In this document: in pieces, positions 45,791 through 63,303 of the stretch
Position numbering within the stretch: position 1 is the stretch's first letter
Layout of the letters: each line of letters opens with the position of its first letter
NCBI RefSeq assembly: GCF_020379485.1
Contig: NC_063446.1
Coordinates: 19,665,525 to 19,729,524, forward strand
Direction: 5' to 3'
Origin: Brassica napus
Lineage: Eukaryota > Streptophyta > Magnoliopsida > Brassicales > Brassicaceae
DNA: 64,000 bases
The notes under the pieces: generated by a model
The model's input: the letters and a program-made list of their open reading frames with translations, nothing else
Told to the model about the DNA's origin: nothing
Database searches by the model: none
Program-made: the position numbers and the translations under genes

Positions 45791-46265
45791 TTGTAAAAAC
45801 TAGAAAAAAAGGAAAAGGATAAAAATACCAGATTAACATGTGGCAAGACTTCCAGCAATTATAATACGTAAGTCTCGCCCACATGAATTCTAGTATCTTC
45901 TCCTTTTCTTTTTTTTCAAATATTTATAATTTGAATAGGATTTTGCTGAGGAATGTGATTTGAGATAGGGTGTGATTTGGGACTTTTTGTGTGGTTTGAG
46001 AATGAGAGTTGTGGGTATATTTACAGGAAAGCAAGGCTCGTTAATTCCACGTAAGCAAAATTGTCGTTAATACCTCGTATATAAAAACACGGGCCTTTGT
46101 GATTCCTCGCAATTTCCTCGTATAGAAAAACACGGGCCTTTATAACTGCTCGCTATTTCGTCGTAAACTTACGAGGAATTTGCGACGATATGTAATTATA
46201 TATACCCCCGAGCGCTCACTCTTTCTTTCCTCTCTACTTCCTCTCCACTTCCTCTCCATTTCATA

Positions 46266-48074
<1,809 letters not shown>

Positions 48075-48712
48075 TTCTTTTTTTTCCGGTTTGTTGTATT
48101 ATAAATTCAAAATTTATTTGTATATAAAATATTTTCGTATTGATTTATTTTTATTTTAAATTATAATTTTATTAATAAATTAAATAATTTTAATTATTTT
48201 TTTAATTATATTTTGAAATTGTGTAAAATAATAAAAACGAAGTAAATTCGTAGCTAATGTACGACCTATTTACGTGGAAACTTTACGAGGAAATGACGAG
48301 AAATAATAAACGAGTATTTTACGAGAAAACATTTACGAGGAAATGACGAGGAAAGGAAAACAAGTATTTTACGAGGAAATACTTTTGTGGTAGTTACGTG
48401 TATTTTGCGAGGAAACACTTTCAAGGTATTTACGTGTAGGTTATGAGGAACTCGTTTCGAGGTATTTACGTGGAAACACAGCGACCTCCTTACGTGGAAT
48501 ATTTACGTGGTCTTTACGACGAAATGATGTACTTCGTCTTTACGACGAAATATTTTCCTCGCTAAGTTACGACGAATTGGCGAGGAAATATGTGTTACGA
48601 CGGATGAGTAACGAGCAAACATGTTTCCTCGCTAATTCGTCGTAAAGCCTCTTTTACGACGAACTCAAGAGGAAAACCGCCCTCGTTAAGATTAGGTTTT
48701 CTTGTAGTGCTC

Positions 48713-51514
48713 GGTCCGTGGGCTCCATCCCGTCTGACGGATGGTGCGTTAATTTTTCCAAAGTTTGAAAGTCATGTTTACTGATCCTAAAATCACCACA
48801 TAGCCTTTCCTATTGCTTTGGCCTCATTCACACGGTATCACGAATCACTTCCCGATAGATCATCCATCATTCCACTACTCCAACTTAATCATGCTTAACT
48901 TTGAACATAGATAACCAAATCAATTCTCTTAAGTTTTTTTATATATCATAACTCGAGATGTTACAGTTCCACCTTTCCAAGACTTCACCAGTAGCTTTGC
49001 TCATAGTCACTAACACTACCCTCTATAACTTCCCAGCTTCAAGCCATTCTTTAACATCACAACAATATCAGTCTATATAAACGTCTCGGAAGACTCATAT
49101 ACAAGAACAAAGATTAATCCATTTTTATCGGAAATCTGAGAAGTAAGATATAAGATGGATTTGACAGATTCATTTAAGCTACATACAATCGGAAAGGCCC
49201 AAAAAGTGAAATTGAAATTGAAATCGATTCATATTCTCACCTGTTCGCAGCTGAACCTGTAAGAAGAAGCAGAATTTGACTAATCATCAATAAAAAAATG
49301 AGTAAGAGAAGTCTTGAATACATACAGAAGATCTTACTGACGATAGTTTTAGTGAATAGAGATGAACAGAAATTGGAAGATCTTCTTCAAGCAAACATGG
49401 CGAAAAAATTCGTACTAAAGAGAAAGAAGATGACAAGAATATTTTTGTTAGCCTTTATCCCAAAGGGAAATGTGTCAATACATACAATTGATCTAATCTG
49501 CTAACCAGAACAAACCAGATTATTCTAATTGTGATTAACTAAACCATGTACAACATCTCTATATATATAAATATGTTGGTATCTCTCTTGCTTTGCCATG
49601 TGGAAAGTTGTTCGCTGCAGAGGCGACACGTGTCCGTCACAACATTATTTGGACTTCAGACTTATAAATTTTGGGCCTTATACAACTCTAATTTTTCAAG
49701 TCCGGTAACCCACAAAGTCCACCTCTAAACTAGCAGCTATAATCAATTATATATAGATAGATAACAAAAAAAAATCCACGTCATCGTAAACTACTTTACC
49801 ACTTAAATTATTTGTCGTCTCTGTAGGCTCTATTATTTATGACTCTAAACTTTGATTTGGGTCTATACAATAATATTATTCTTACTATAGTCAACTAGCA
49901 AATGAAAATAGATTTGATTCATCCGCCAATTTATTTTTCTAAGTTAATATATGATCAATAATTGTATCCCAATTTTAATTTATAAATAAATAGAATGACG
50001 AGAGGTTTGAGATCAAACATTAAAATTGATGTGCCGTTAACCAGCACTACAAAACTCTGCACACATGAAATTAGCCATGTGTTTACCTGTAACTGAAGAA
50101 TCGAACCTTATCAAATAAAAAACAAAATCAAAATTAAATCAAATTTCATAAATCAGGTATATTTCTATATATAATGTATTCTATATTTTTCTGAAACTAA
50201 AATATCAAAAACAAACGAGAACCGAACCAAAATTAATAAGTATCTCAATTTGAAATATAATTTACAAATCTAAAATATTAAATAAACTTAGTTTTACAGT
50301 AACAAATATTATAAACTTATTATTTATAAACTGAACTATCCAAAATGAATTATATGAATACCATTTCCCTAAATTATTTAAAATTATATAAACTACCTGA
50401 TAATTTATCCAAAAAACTTAAATCACCTGCTTTTTTTCTGGCAGAAAACAATTTATCAATAAAATTTACTCAAATTAACCAAAATAATCTGAAACGCCCG
50501 TAACCGAAAGAGACCCGATTTTGTTTTTGATATTAGCTGGTTCCCCACTTTGTTGTCCAAACTGAACCAAAAAAACAAAATATCTGAACGAGAATTGAAT
50601 CAAATTTTATAAATAACCGAACATATCTTATATCTGTAGAATTAAAAAATAAAATAAAATAAACCAAAAAAATTCCAAAAAAAAAATAATTATAAAAAAG
50701 TTTGAATTTTAAAAAAGTATAATTCGAAAACATAAAAAAAATATGTTTTTTATTTAAATAATTATTTGTTATATATATATCAAGAACAAAGATATAAGAG
50801 TCTTTTGCCACTTATTGAAAATATATTTTTAAAAATGCCCCTTTAGTGATTGTAAAGATCAATAATAGTACCATGAATGTAGTAAACATGAAATTTCACC
50901 TATTATTTATTTAAAGTTAATATTTTCTTTTATTATGTCAAATTGAACTAAGAATAATAAGAAGATATATATATATTATCATATTATTCTGAATTTTTTT
51001 TTGCTAATTTTGTATTCTCTGAAAAAATAGAATAATGAAGGATGTTGTCATTTTAATTCCAAACCAAAAATGTTTATTAAAAATAAGGGCACTCGCACCG
51101 GTTGAAATTCATCAGTCTCTAACAAATTTAAAAATATTAAAAGCTGAAAAAAAAGAAAGAGAAACGATAAAAAAAAGAGAGCAAGAGTGGTACCTGTGGG
51201 AAGAGTTTTCATACATTTCTAAAGAATCGGTGAATACATGTGGTATCATTTTACAAGTTTTTTTATTTTAATTTTTAAAATTATTAATAACTAAATTATG
51301 TACAAAAATAATAATAAAAATATTAGTGAGGTACTCTACTTGCTATTTTACCACTAATGATGTCCTAACAATGTGATCTCAGAATTCAAATCATTATTGT
51401 TTTTTATAATATAGTTTTCAATCCACCATGATTTTTAAATGCTTCATAAAATTAATATAAATTTATATAAAACAGTTTTTATTATTAACTTCCCGTCCGT
51501 AGGGCGGACCGATC
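48713..51514. other. Long AT-rich region without a supportable gene
   Basis: 2.8 kb of AT-rich DNA right of the CACTA element. Only short frames are present (for example 49298-49504 and 51035-51271), without recognisable domains. A-rich and T-rich microsatellite-like stretches occur at 50640-50780. Confidence 0.5.
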
Positions 51515-51518
51515 CTAG
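51490..51518 (+). mobile_element. Helitron 3' terminus (5' end not located)
   Basis: The string tcccgtccgtagggcggacc forms a GC-rich stem (gtccg/cggac) followed by gatcCTAG and a T at 51519. This is the usual 3' hairpin, CTRR end and target T of a Helitron. The matching TC 5' end could not be placed with confidence upstream, so only the terminus is annotated. Confidence 0.65.
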
Positions 51519-51574
51519 TATATCTATAAACCAATACATCCCCGAGCATATATGTTAATGTTCCTTTTTGCTAA

Positions 51575-52407
51575 GAGTATCTCCAAACAAAACTCTATAA
51601 CTTCAAATACAGAGTTTTTTGCTTTCCAAAAAGAAACTTCAAAACTTCAAATTTAGAGTTTTAACTAAGGTGTAAAGCTTCATATTTGGAGTTTCACTAT
51701 TCAAAACTCCAAATTTGAAGTTTCATCTTTAATTAATTATACCTCACATTTATGATTTTTAAGTATTTTCACATTTATCGTTTTATTCTGTAAAACTTTT
51801 GTATATCATAAATATTTCAAATTTATTTTAATAAATTCAAATTTGACACATAAAATCAAATAATTTTTTTAAAATAAGATTTATAATATTTAAAACTAGA
51901 ATTAGACAACAAGAATATTACAAAAGAAAATTAATAAAAAAAACATTTAAAAAAGATACACGAAGACATAATTATTACACAAATTTAAATATTACAACAA
52001 CACTAATAGTCTAGTAAATTTTCTTCGGAACTTCTAAAATATTGTCCAAACAAATTTTGTATAACCGAATATGGAGCATTACTGAAATAATTTTATGGAA
52101 TAATGTGTCATTTTGCTTGTATTTTAATACGTAATTATGTATTTCTATTTATAATTTTTTATTTTAGTATAATATTTTATTAATTAATATTATTAATTAA
52201 TATTATTGTAATATTTATATATATGTGCTAGTTATTTATAAATTTTTTATTGATTTATATTAATTATGAAAAATATAAGGACCGTATTATAAATTACAAA
52301 TAAATTTGAAGTTAAATTTGAAGTTTCACTTTTGGAAAAAAACACCTTGAAACTTTAAATATAGAGCTTTGCAAACTCTAAAATAGAGAGTTTTTTTGGA
52401 GATACTC
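51575..52407. mobile_element. Harbinger-type MITE
   Basis: Terminal inverted repeats GAGTATCTCCAAACAAAACTC and its inverse gagtttttttggagatactc are flanked by the 3-bp duplication TAA (51572-51574 and 52408-52410). The interior is AT-rich and partly self-complementary (ctccaaatttgaagtttc versus gaagttaaatttgaagtttc). No coding capacity. Confidence 0.8.
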
Positions 52408-52410
52408 TAA

Positions 52411-52990
52411 ATAGATGCCGAAAGGGAGCATGGTATAGAGGCTTATTAGGATATCTGCGAGCTGATTCTCCGAACGAATGTGAAAAAGTCTTGATCATGC
52501 CTAACTTCACTCGGTCACACACAATGTGGCAGTTACGTTCGACGTGTTTTGTCCGTTTTTGAAAGACATAGTTATTGACGATGAGTATGGCAGCAGTGTT
52601 GTCGCAATACAAAGGAGCAGGGTCCTTAGTTTCAGTCCAGAGATCCTGAAGCAAAATTCGAAATCATATAATTTCTCGGACTGCTTAAGACATCGCTCGA
52701 TATTCAGATTCTGCCCAAGAACTCAATACCGTGTCTTGCTTATTTGATTTCCACAAGATCAAAGCAGTGCCAACAAACATACAATAGCCAGACACACTGC
52801 ATCCAATGTCAGGATAAGATTCCCAATCCGCATCGACAAAAGCAAACAGCTTCAAATTAGAAGAAGCAGGATAGAAAAGGCTATGACCTATCGTGCCTTT
52901 CAAGTAATGCAATATCTTGTAAGCTGCTTGAAGGTGAGGGGCTCGTGGATGAGGCAAACTGACAAAGTTTGTGGACAGCAAACATGATGA
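52411..52990 (-). pseudogene. Copia pol C-terminal fragment (RT end and RNase H)
   Basis: The minus strand from 52981 reads PHPRAPHLQAAYKILHYLKG, then FAFVDADWESYPDIGCSVSG and SSWAESEYRAMS. After a frame change it continues LQDLWTETKDPAPLYCDNTA and a decayed RTKHVERNCHIVCDRV. This is the Copia RNase H region. No LTR, PBS or upstream pol is present. Its downstream side abuts the MITE at 52407. It differs from the intact Copia at 1987. Confidence 0.85.
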
Positions 52991-53172
52991 TAGGACTCTG
53001 CGTTTTCCAGTAATTCACCATCCTCTTTATTTATTTAATACTAAAATTCATTTATTTAATTAACTTTTAAAATAATTAACTCATATGTTATTTTAAGTTA
53101 ATCATTTTCAATTAAGTAGGCTTCTAAATCTTATATATTCTAAAATTATATTTAAATGTATTAAAGTTCAAA

Positions 53173-53950
53173 TCTTATATATTAAAACAGAAGTCACAAC
53201 CTTGATTAATGTGTGATTTTAAAAAATGGATCTAATAGACATATTCCTAAAAAGTCATATTACACTTAATCTCTAATCTTTATCATTTAAATTTTGGGTC
53301 TACCAGAAAATTTTATTGGCTATCAATAATTGGATTTAAACAATAGATGATCCACTGAATTTATAGATAGTATAAATTAAATAGATATAATTTAATGTTG
53401 TAATGCTATACCTCCATATGTTAATTATTTAAATATTTGTCGATGTTAAATTTTAAAATTATGAAGATTTTTTTTAAATAACAAAAATCATATTATCTAA
53501 CAATGATTAATCTTTAGTATCTTAAACCAATCAAAATAAATTTTAAAATATATAGTTTACTTTAAAAATTAAACAAAAGCTAAATGTTTAATTATTTACT
53601 CGATAATATAAATCTCTGAAGCGAAAAGTTTAATTTTTAAAAAACTTTCTAAATTTGTGAAATGTTACAATAGTTTTGAATATGACAATAAAATAATATT
53701 TTACTAATCTTTATACATATAGTTACGATTTTAATAATGAAATAATAATCCAAAAATATATATATTGAAGAAGATAAAAGTACATGTGAAAGTTTGAAAC
53801 AATCTATTCAATGAAGTAAACTTATTATGTTTTAAAAATTTATAGACACATATATATTATAATATATACCAATTTAGAATTGAAAACAAAATGTTTATAT
53901 AAAAATAAATGAAAACAAAAATCTGCGCGGTTGCGCGGGTCGAGATCTAG
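53173..53950 (+). mobile_element. Non-autonomous Helitron, 778 bp
   Basis: 5' end TCTTATATATTAAAACAGAA preceded by A (53172). 3' end has gcgcggttgcgcggg, a short GC hairpin, then tcgagatCTAG at 53950. The base after CTAG is C rather than the usual T, probably a later change. AT-rich interior without coding potential. Confidence 0.85.
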
Positions 53951-54669
53951 CGTAAATGTTAAGAAGTTTTCTAAACCTTAAATACTAAACATAATAACCT
54001 TTGATTTAACACTGTCAGATATGTACACATTTAATATATACATCTAAACACTTGAACGTAAATTTAATATTTTTAATAGAAAGACTACAAATACTAAATC
54101 TTACCATAACTATAAAATAGGACTACAAATACTAAATCACACATGTATCATCAAACCATAGTGTAAAACATGAATTGTACAATCAATATTATTTCATATT
54201 TTATTTACAAACTTTCAAATTATTCATATTTAAATTAGTTATATCAATTTTAAATCAAATTAGTTATGATAATTTTTAAAGTTTAATTATAAAACCAAAT
54301 TATGGATGTAAATTCTACTATGTAGATTTCATCATTACTTTCAAAATTCTCAAAACTATAATGGTTAAAAATTTGTTTAGTTTTTTTTTGCTCATATACG
54401 TGATCATCGTAACTCACTATCATTTCAAGTTATTATTGAATTTGATTTAGGAAAAGATATGTATTTGCATTAAAATATAAAAATATGGGTTCTTTTAGGA
54501 AATTGTTTAGGCATATTTTTTGTGACAAAAAACTATGTTTACTTTATTTTAGGCATTTTTTTCTTTAAAAAATCGGTTAAATTACTTTATCGTATTAAAT
54601 AGACTGGTTTCTACTTTTAATGGATGGACGTTACAAATTAATAAAATATATATATGTTTAATTTTTCTT
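53951..54669. other. AT-rich spacer
   Basis: No gene or recognisable element seen. Confidence 0.4.
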
Positions 54670-54670
54670 A

Positions 54671-55090
54671 TGGATGCACATTCATCCATTATTAACTCTA
54701 GCTTATCCAAGGCAATTCATATTATAAATAATAGTAAGCCATTATATAAAAATACTAAAAGACACGTGACTAAAAGAATAATTATATAAAAGCAATTCAT
54801 GTTACCAGATATAATTAAGAATATACCACAATATAAAAGTACAAATATATATGCTTAAATATTTTATGGATGCACTTCATCCATTATTAACTCTAGCTTA
54901 TCCGTGGCAATTCATGTTCCAAATAATAGTAAGCCATTATATAAAAATAGTAAAAGACACGTGAAAACTTAATTATATAAAAGCAATTCATGTTACCATA
55001 TATAATAATAGACCACTATATAAACAAAACACTAAATACACGTGATTAAATTTATTATATAAAGATAATTCATGTTGCCAGCCAAAGTTA
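54671..55090 (+). repeat. ~196-bp tandem repeat carrying G-box motifs
   Basis: Two clear copies starting at tggatgcac (54671 and 54867) and a partial third from about 54980. They share tcatccattattaactctag, aataatagtaagccattata and taaaagcaattcatgttacc. Each contains CACGTG: 54763-54768, 54958-54963 and 55039-55044. Degenerate relatives flank the MITE at 55552 (about 55480 and 55810). Confidence 0.8.
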
Positions 55091-55551
55091 AGAAAATAAA
55101 ACCAAAAATGAAGTTTTTGAATTACTGTCAATGTTGACATAAATTAGGGTTAGTAAAACTTAAACGAAAAATTTGAAAGATATGAATTTCAGAACTTAAA
55201 TTATATATGTTTACTTTAAAGGGGTAAAAATATTTTAATTAATTTAATTTTTTTATTATTATTTTATAAATGGGTTAAGTTGTTTTTGTCGCTTTTTGTC
55301 CATAAGTTAATTTATCTTTTTAAATGAACTTTTTTTTTCTTTTCTTTTTTTTTTTAAATTTTATTTACATTTTTAAGAGATTCAAATTTATTAATTATTT
55401 TAGGTGCATATGGCAAAAAATTTAAATATGTATTTTAAAAGGTAGAATTATGTATTGACTCCAGCTTGCCCCTGATAATTGATGTTACCAAACGGGAATC
55501 AAACCATCATAAGCCAATATATAAAATACTATAAGACAAGTGGTTAAAACA

Positions 55552-55797
55552 TACTCCCTCTGTTTCATATTAAGTGTTATTTTAATTCATTTTTCTTGTT
55601 TCACAAAGAGTATCATTCTATAATATCAATGCAATTTATACAATCTTTCAGTTCAAAATTAATTGCAAAATGCATTGATTTTATAAATAAATTGATCTAT
55701 CTAAAATGCTATTGGTTAGTGAAAACATAAATGTATTTTAATAAGTTTCTTGTGTGAAAAATGTCTAAGTGACACTCTTCGTGAAACGGAGGGAGTA
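55552..55797. mobile_element. MITE with CTCCCTCTGTTTC terminal inverted repeats (TA target)
   Basis: Starts TACTCCCTCTGTTTCATATT and ends with the inverse gtgaaacggagggagTA, about 246 bp. Same superfamily as 16072-16322. It lies about 240 bp upstream of the terpene synthase ATG, in its probable promoter. Confidence 0.85.
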
Positions 55798-57610
55798 CTA
55801 TATTACTCAATTCATAATAAGCCAAACGGGAACCAAACCACAATAAGTCACTACAAATTTTATAAAAGTATTAAAAGACGCGTAATTCAGGGCAAATGCG
55901 TGGACATGATGATGTTTAACATCTTTTTTTTTTTATGTTTAACATCTATATGTTATCTATATATATATATACATGCGAATAGGTATCTACTACCAAGTAC
56001 CTTCTACATACCTACAGTAATATTCTCTTTAATGGCTAGTCTACTGCAGATGGGTTTACCTCTTATTTACAGGAATACTCTTGTGAAGAGCATCCAACGT
56101 CCTCGGTCTTTCACTTGCACCATAGTAGCCAAAACAACAAGGGCCGATGAGTCTCCAGTTGTGCTTCGTCGTTCCGCAAACTATCAGCCTTCTCTTTGGG
56201 ACCATCATCACCTCCTCTCGGTCGAGAATAAATATTCGGTACGTTAGTATATTCCCCATAAATAAAATATAAATATAGAACGATGTCGTATAATTGGGTT
56301 CCTGAATTTTGTTCATTTACAATGTCCACTGGTTTCAGAAAGATGAAAGTGTGCATGATAGAGATTTGTTGAAAGAAAATGTGAGGACGATGCTCAATGA
56401 CGAGAGGACCACTCATCTCGAGCAATTGGAGCTCATTGACGATCTGCAAAAACTAGGCGTTTCTTACCATTTTGAACGGGAAATAGACAATATTTTGACA
56501 TTTACTTATCACAAAGATAGAAGAAACTTCATGGAGTATGACATGGAATACGATCTACATGCTACTGCACTCGAATTCCGACTGCTCAGACAACATGGTT
56601 TCAATGTTCCAGAAGGTAAATCATCACTTGTATAATGTTAAACCCTCTCTTTAGTAAATTTTTTCCTTTCCATCCTTTTTATAGCATGTTTTAGATTTTT
56701 AATCAGAAAAAAAAATATTTAAAAATTATTTTGTTTAATTTTTCTTACTATTTGAAGTCTCTAATATATTTTATTAAACTGTTTTTAGTTAGATGCTAAA
56801 CGATGTTTTCCATGTAGATCAGAGAATAAGAAATATAAATATGAGTAAATTTTAATCTTTGTTTCTTTAACCAAAATATCCGTTCAACAATAGATTTGGT
56901 ATCTAATGAAATTGTTTACTCAGATGTATTTGATGTTTTCATGGAAAACTGTGGAAAGTTTGACAGCCATGATATAAATGGCCTCTTATCTCTGTACGAG
57001 GCGTCATATCTTTCAACAAAATCGGACACTAAACTGCAAAAAAACATTAGAGTTTTTGCAACACAACAACTCAGAAACTTTGTTGATACTCATGGTAGTA
57101 AAGATTTGTCATCCTGTGATGTGGAGATGGTGGTCCAAGCGTTAGATATGCCATACCATTGGCGAATGGGAAGGCTAGCCACGAGATGGTACATAGATAT
57201 GTATGGAAAGAAACATAACAAGAACCCTATGTTACTTGAATTCTCCAAGCTCGATTTCAGTATCGTACAAGCTGTTTATCAAGAAGAACTCAAATACGTT
57301 TCCAGGTATATAGTAACTACTAATCATATATCAATTTACATATGCTACATCTATTTAAATAAAATCAATACATAAGCCATACATTTATCTATGAGTTCTA
57401 AGATTAAAAACTCATAAACTTTAACTTGGTATTCCAGTAAATTCAAATAACTGAATTTAATTCTTTATGTTCCTCTTGCTATACATGTGTTGTGAAGCTG
57501 GTGGAGGGAGACAGGTTTAGCTAATCAACTTCACTTTTCAAGAGATAGAATAGTGGAGAATTATTTTTGGACTACTGGACAAATCCAAGAGCCTCAATTT
57601 GGGAAGGTTA

Positions 57611-60952
<3,342 letters not shown>

Positions 60953-62477
60953 TAAAGACTCCCACACTTCTATTTCCACATCAATTATTTTGGTTATATT
61001 ATATATTACGATAACATATGATACTGATTAAATTTTCTCTGTATAAATATGTTGCAGTTGGGATGTGAATCGTCTTGATGACCTCCCCGAGTACATGAGG
61101 CTGTGTTTTCTTGTTGTTTACAATGAAGTAAATAACATTGGATGTGATATCCTCAGAAATAAAGATATCAACGTCATTCCTTTCCTCAAAAAGTCTGTAA
61201 GTATATACCAATTATCTTTGTTTTGGATATTTTGTTGAAACAGTTTATCACTTTAAGAAGACAATTTAGGAAGATATTTTCGAAAGTATATTTTCTGTAG
61301 AAAAACTTTATTTTAATGGGTACCTAGTTTCAGATGGTTGATATATATATCTACGTACTTGTATTTTCTTATTATTAGGTTATATCATTTTTTCATATAT
61401 TTTCGATTTGTTCTGTGAAACAAAGAAACCATTCTCACAAAATAATCATATTTCAAAATCCTTGAAAATCTTGTAAATACTGTAAAATAATACTCCTATT
61501 TTAATTAGATTATATTTTAGTGGGCAGATGTATGCAAGGCATATTTAGTAGAAGCAATGTGGTACAAAGGAGGGTACAAACCAAATTTGGAAGAATACAT
61601 GCAAAATGCTTGGATTTCAATCTCGTCCCCAACAATATTTGTTCACTTCTACTGTGTATTCTCCGAGCAACTCTCTGTTCAAGTCTTGGAGACTTTGTCC
61701 GAACACCGACAAAACATCGCCAGATGCTCTTCCTTTGTGTTCCGTCTAGCCAATGACCTTGTAACCTCGCCGGTAAATCAATTTCATCCACGTTTATAAA
61801 ATTTTAGCTCAACTTGTAAAATTATTAGTCGAAGCTTGTCAGCAATTGTAACCGCTTTTCCCGTTTACACCAAACCACTTTTTTATTATAGCCATCGGTT
61901 TATATCTAGGTAAACTTATTAGTCGAAGCTTGACCTTTAAAAAAAAAAAAAAAAAAATTATTAGTCGAAGCTTGCCACCAATAGAAATTTTACCGCTTTG
62001 TAAAAACTTACCTTAACACTATGATTACAATTTCCACAACCTGTATTCTAAGAATTGCATTTAAAAATTATTATAAAATTGAACTCTATATTGTACGTAG
62101 TTGTGAAATATATTTATATATGGTTGTCTTATATGTTATGAATATATGTATGTTCGTAGTTGTGAAATATATAACTTATGTATGGTTGTCTTATATTTTA
62201 TGAATATATGTATATATAGGATGAAATGGCGAGAGGAGATGTCCTCAAATCGATCCAATGTTACATGAACGAGACCGGAGTTTCAGAAGAGAAAGCACGC
62301 ATGCACGTGCAGAAGATGATCAACGACATGTGGGATGAAATGAATTATGAGAAAATAGAAAATCACTCTTCGCTGATCCCTCAAGATTTTGCGGAAACAG
62401 TAATAAATTTGGCACGTATGTCGCAATGCATGTATCAATACGGAGATGGCCAGTCCAGAGAAATCCAAAGTCATTGA

Positions 62478-62966
62478 TCGTGTCATGTCCTTACTCTTTA
62501 GTCCCATTCCTCTGGAGTAACTTGTATACTATGTATGTTTTTAAATAAATTGTTGGTCTTATTAGACTTTGGTCTTTGGACTTAGTCATAAAAGATGGAA
62601 TAAGCTCCGAGAATGTAGGAGCCTGGAATGTTTTAGTAGCTACTTTGAATGTTTCTATGTTTGCTGCAAGTCCTCCGAATATGTAAGAGGCAGTTGCTTT
62701 TGTACATAATCGGCTGTAAGGGCCACTCAAGTAATAAAAACGAATTAGTTTTTACTTTTTACTACTCTCATCATTCAACTTTTAGTGTTAAGATTTCGAT
62801 TCAATTCACGTTTCACTTCAATCCGTTTAGAACTTGATATGTGTTAGGATTGCACTATCCTAGCAAGTAACAGAAACCAAGAACACACATGATATGTTTA
62901 CCCAGACTTTATTTCCTACTGTCTGGAGAGAGAACTAAATTATCATGCTTGTACAGTTGTACTATT
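62478..62966. other. Terpene synthase 3' flank
   Basis: 3' UTR-like AT-rich DNA after the TPS stop with possible aataaa-type signals near 62544 and 62735. No gene seen. Confidence 0.45.
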
Positions 62967-62974
62967 GATCGATG

Positions 62975-63144
62975 CAGGGGCGGCTCTTGGTGGAGGAGCA
63001 AAAGCACAGGGTACCATTTTTTTGACAGAAAATTTCTTTATATTTGGGGTCCATTTTTGGGAAAAAAAGGCTCTCAAAATATTATGGCAATGCATAATTT
63101 GGTCCATCATGCACAGTGTCCATCACATATTTGAGCCGGGCCTG
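62975..63144. mobile_element. hAT-type MITE (170 bp) with 8-bp target-site duplication
   Basis: Begins CAGGGGCGGCTCTTGG and ends gagCCGGGCCTG, inverted tips of hAT type. Flanked by GATCGATG at 62967-62974 and 63145-63152. No coding capacity of its own, though an open frame passes through it. Confidence 0.88.
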
Positions 63145-63303
63145 GATCGATGTGATACAATAGCTGATATCAACTTGTTTAGCAGGTACAACAAGCGACT
63201 ACACAAGGAGCTCACGGGAGAAGAATACTACAACGATTAGGAAGAAGAAGACGATTTCTCAGCCTTTGATCCCTCGAAGAATCTTGAGGACATGCACTCG
63301 TAG
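63145..63303 (+). other. Unidentified coding-like fragment
   Basis: One frame reads DRCDTIADINLFSRYNKRLH, then KELTGEEYYND, stop, EEEDDFSAFDPSKNLEDMHS, stop. The acidic, protein-like composition suggests an exon from a captured or decaying gene. I do not recognise the family. The hAT MITE at 62975 sits directly upstream in it. Confidence 0.35.

Noticed and set aside
49298..49728. Short frames right of the second CACTA element
   Set aside because: No recognisable domain and composition typical of spacer DNA.
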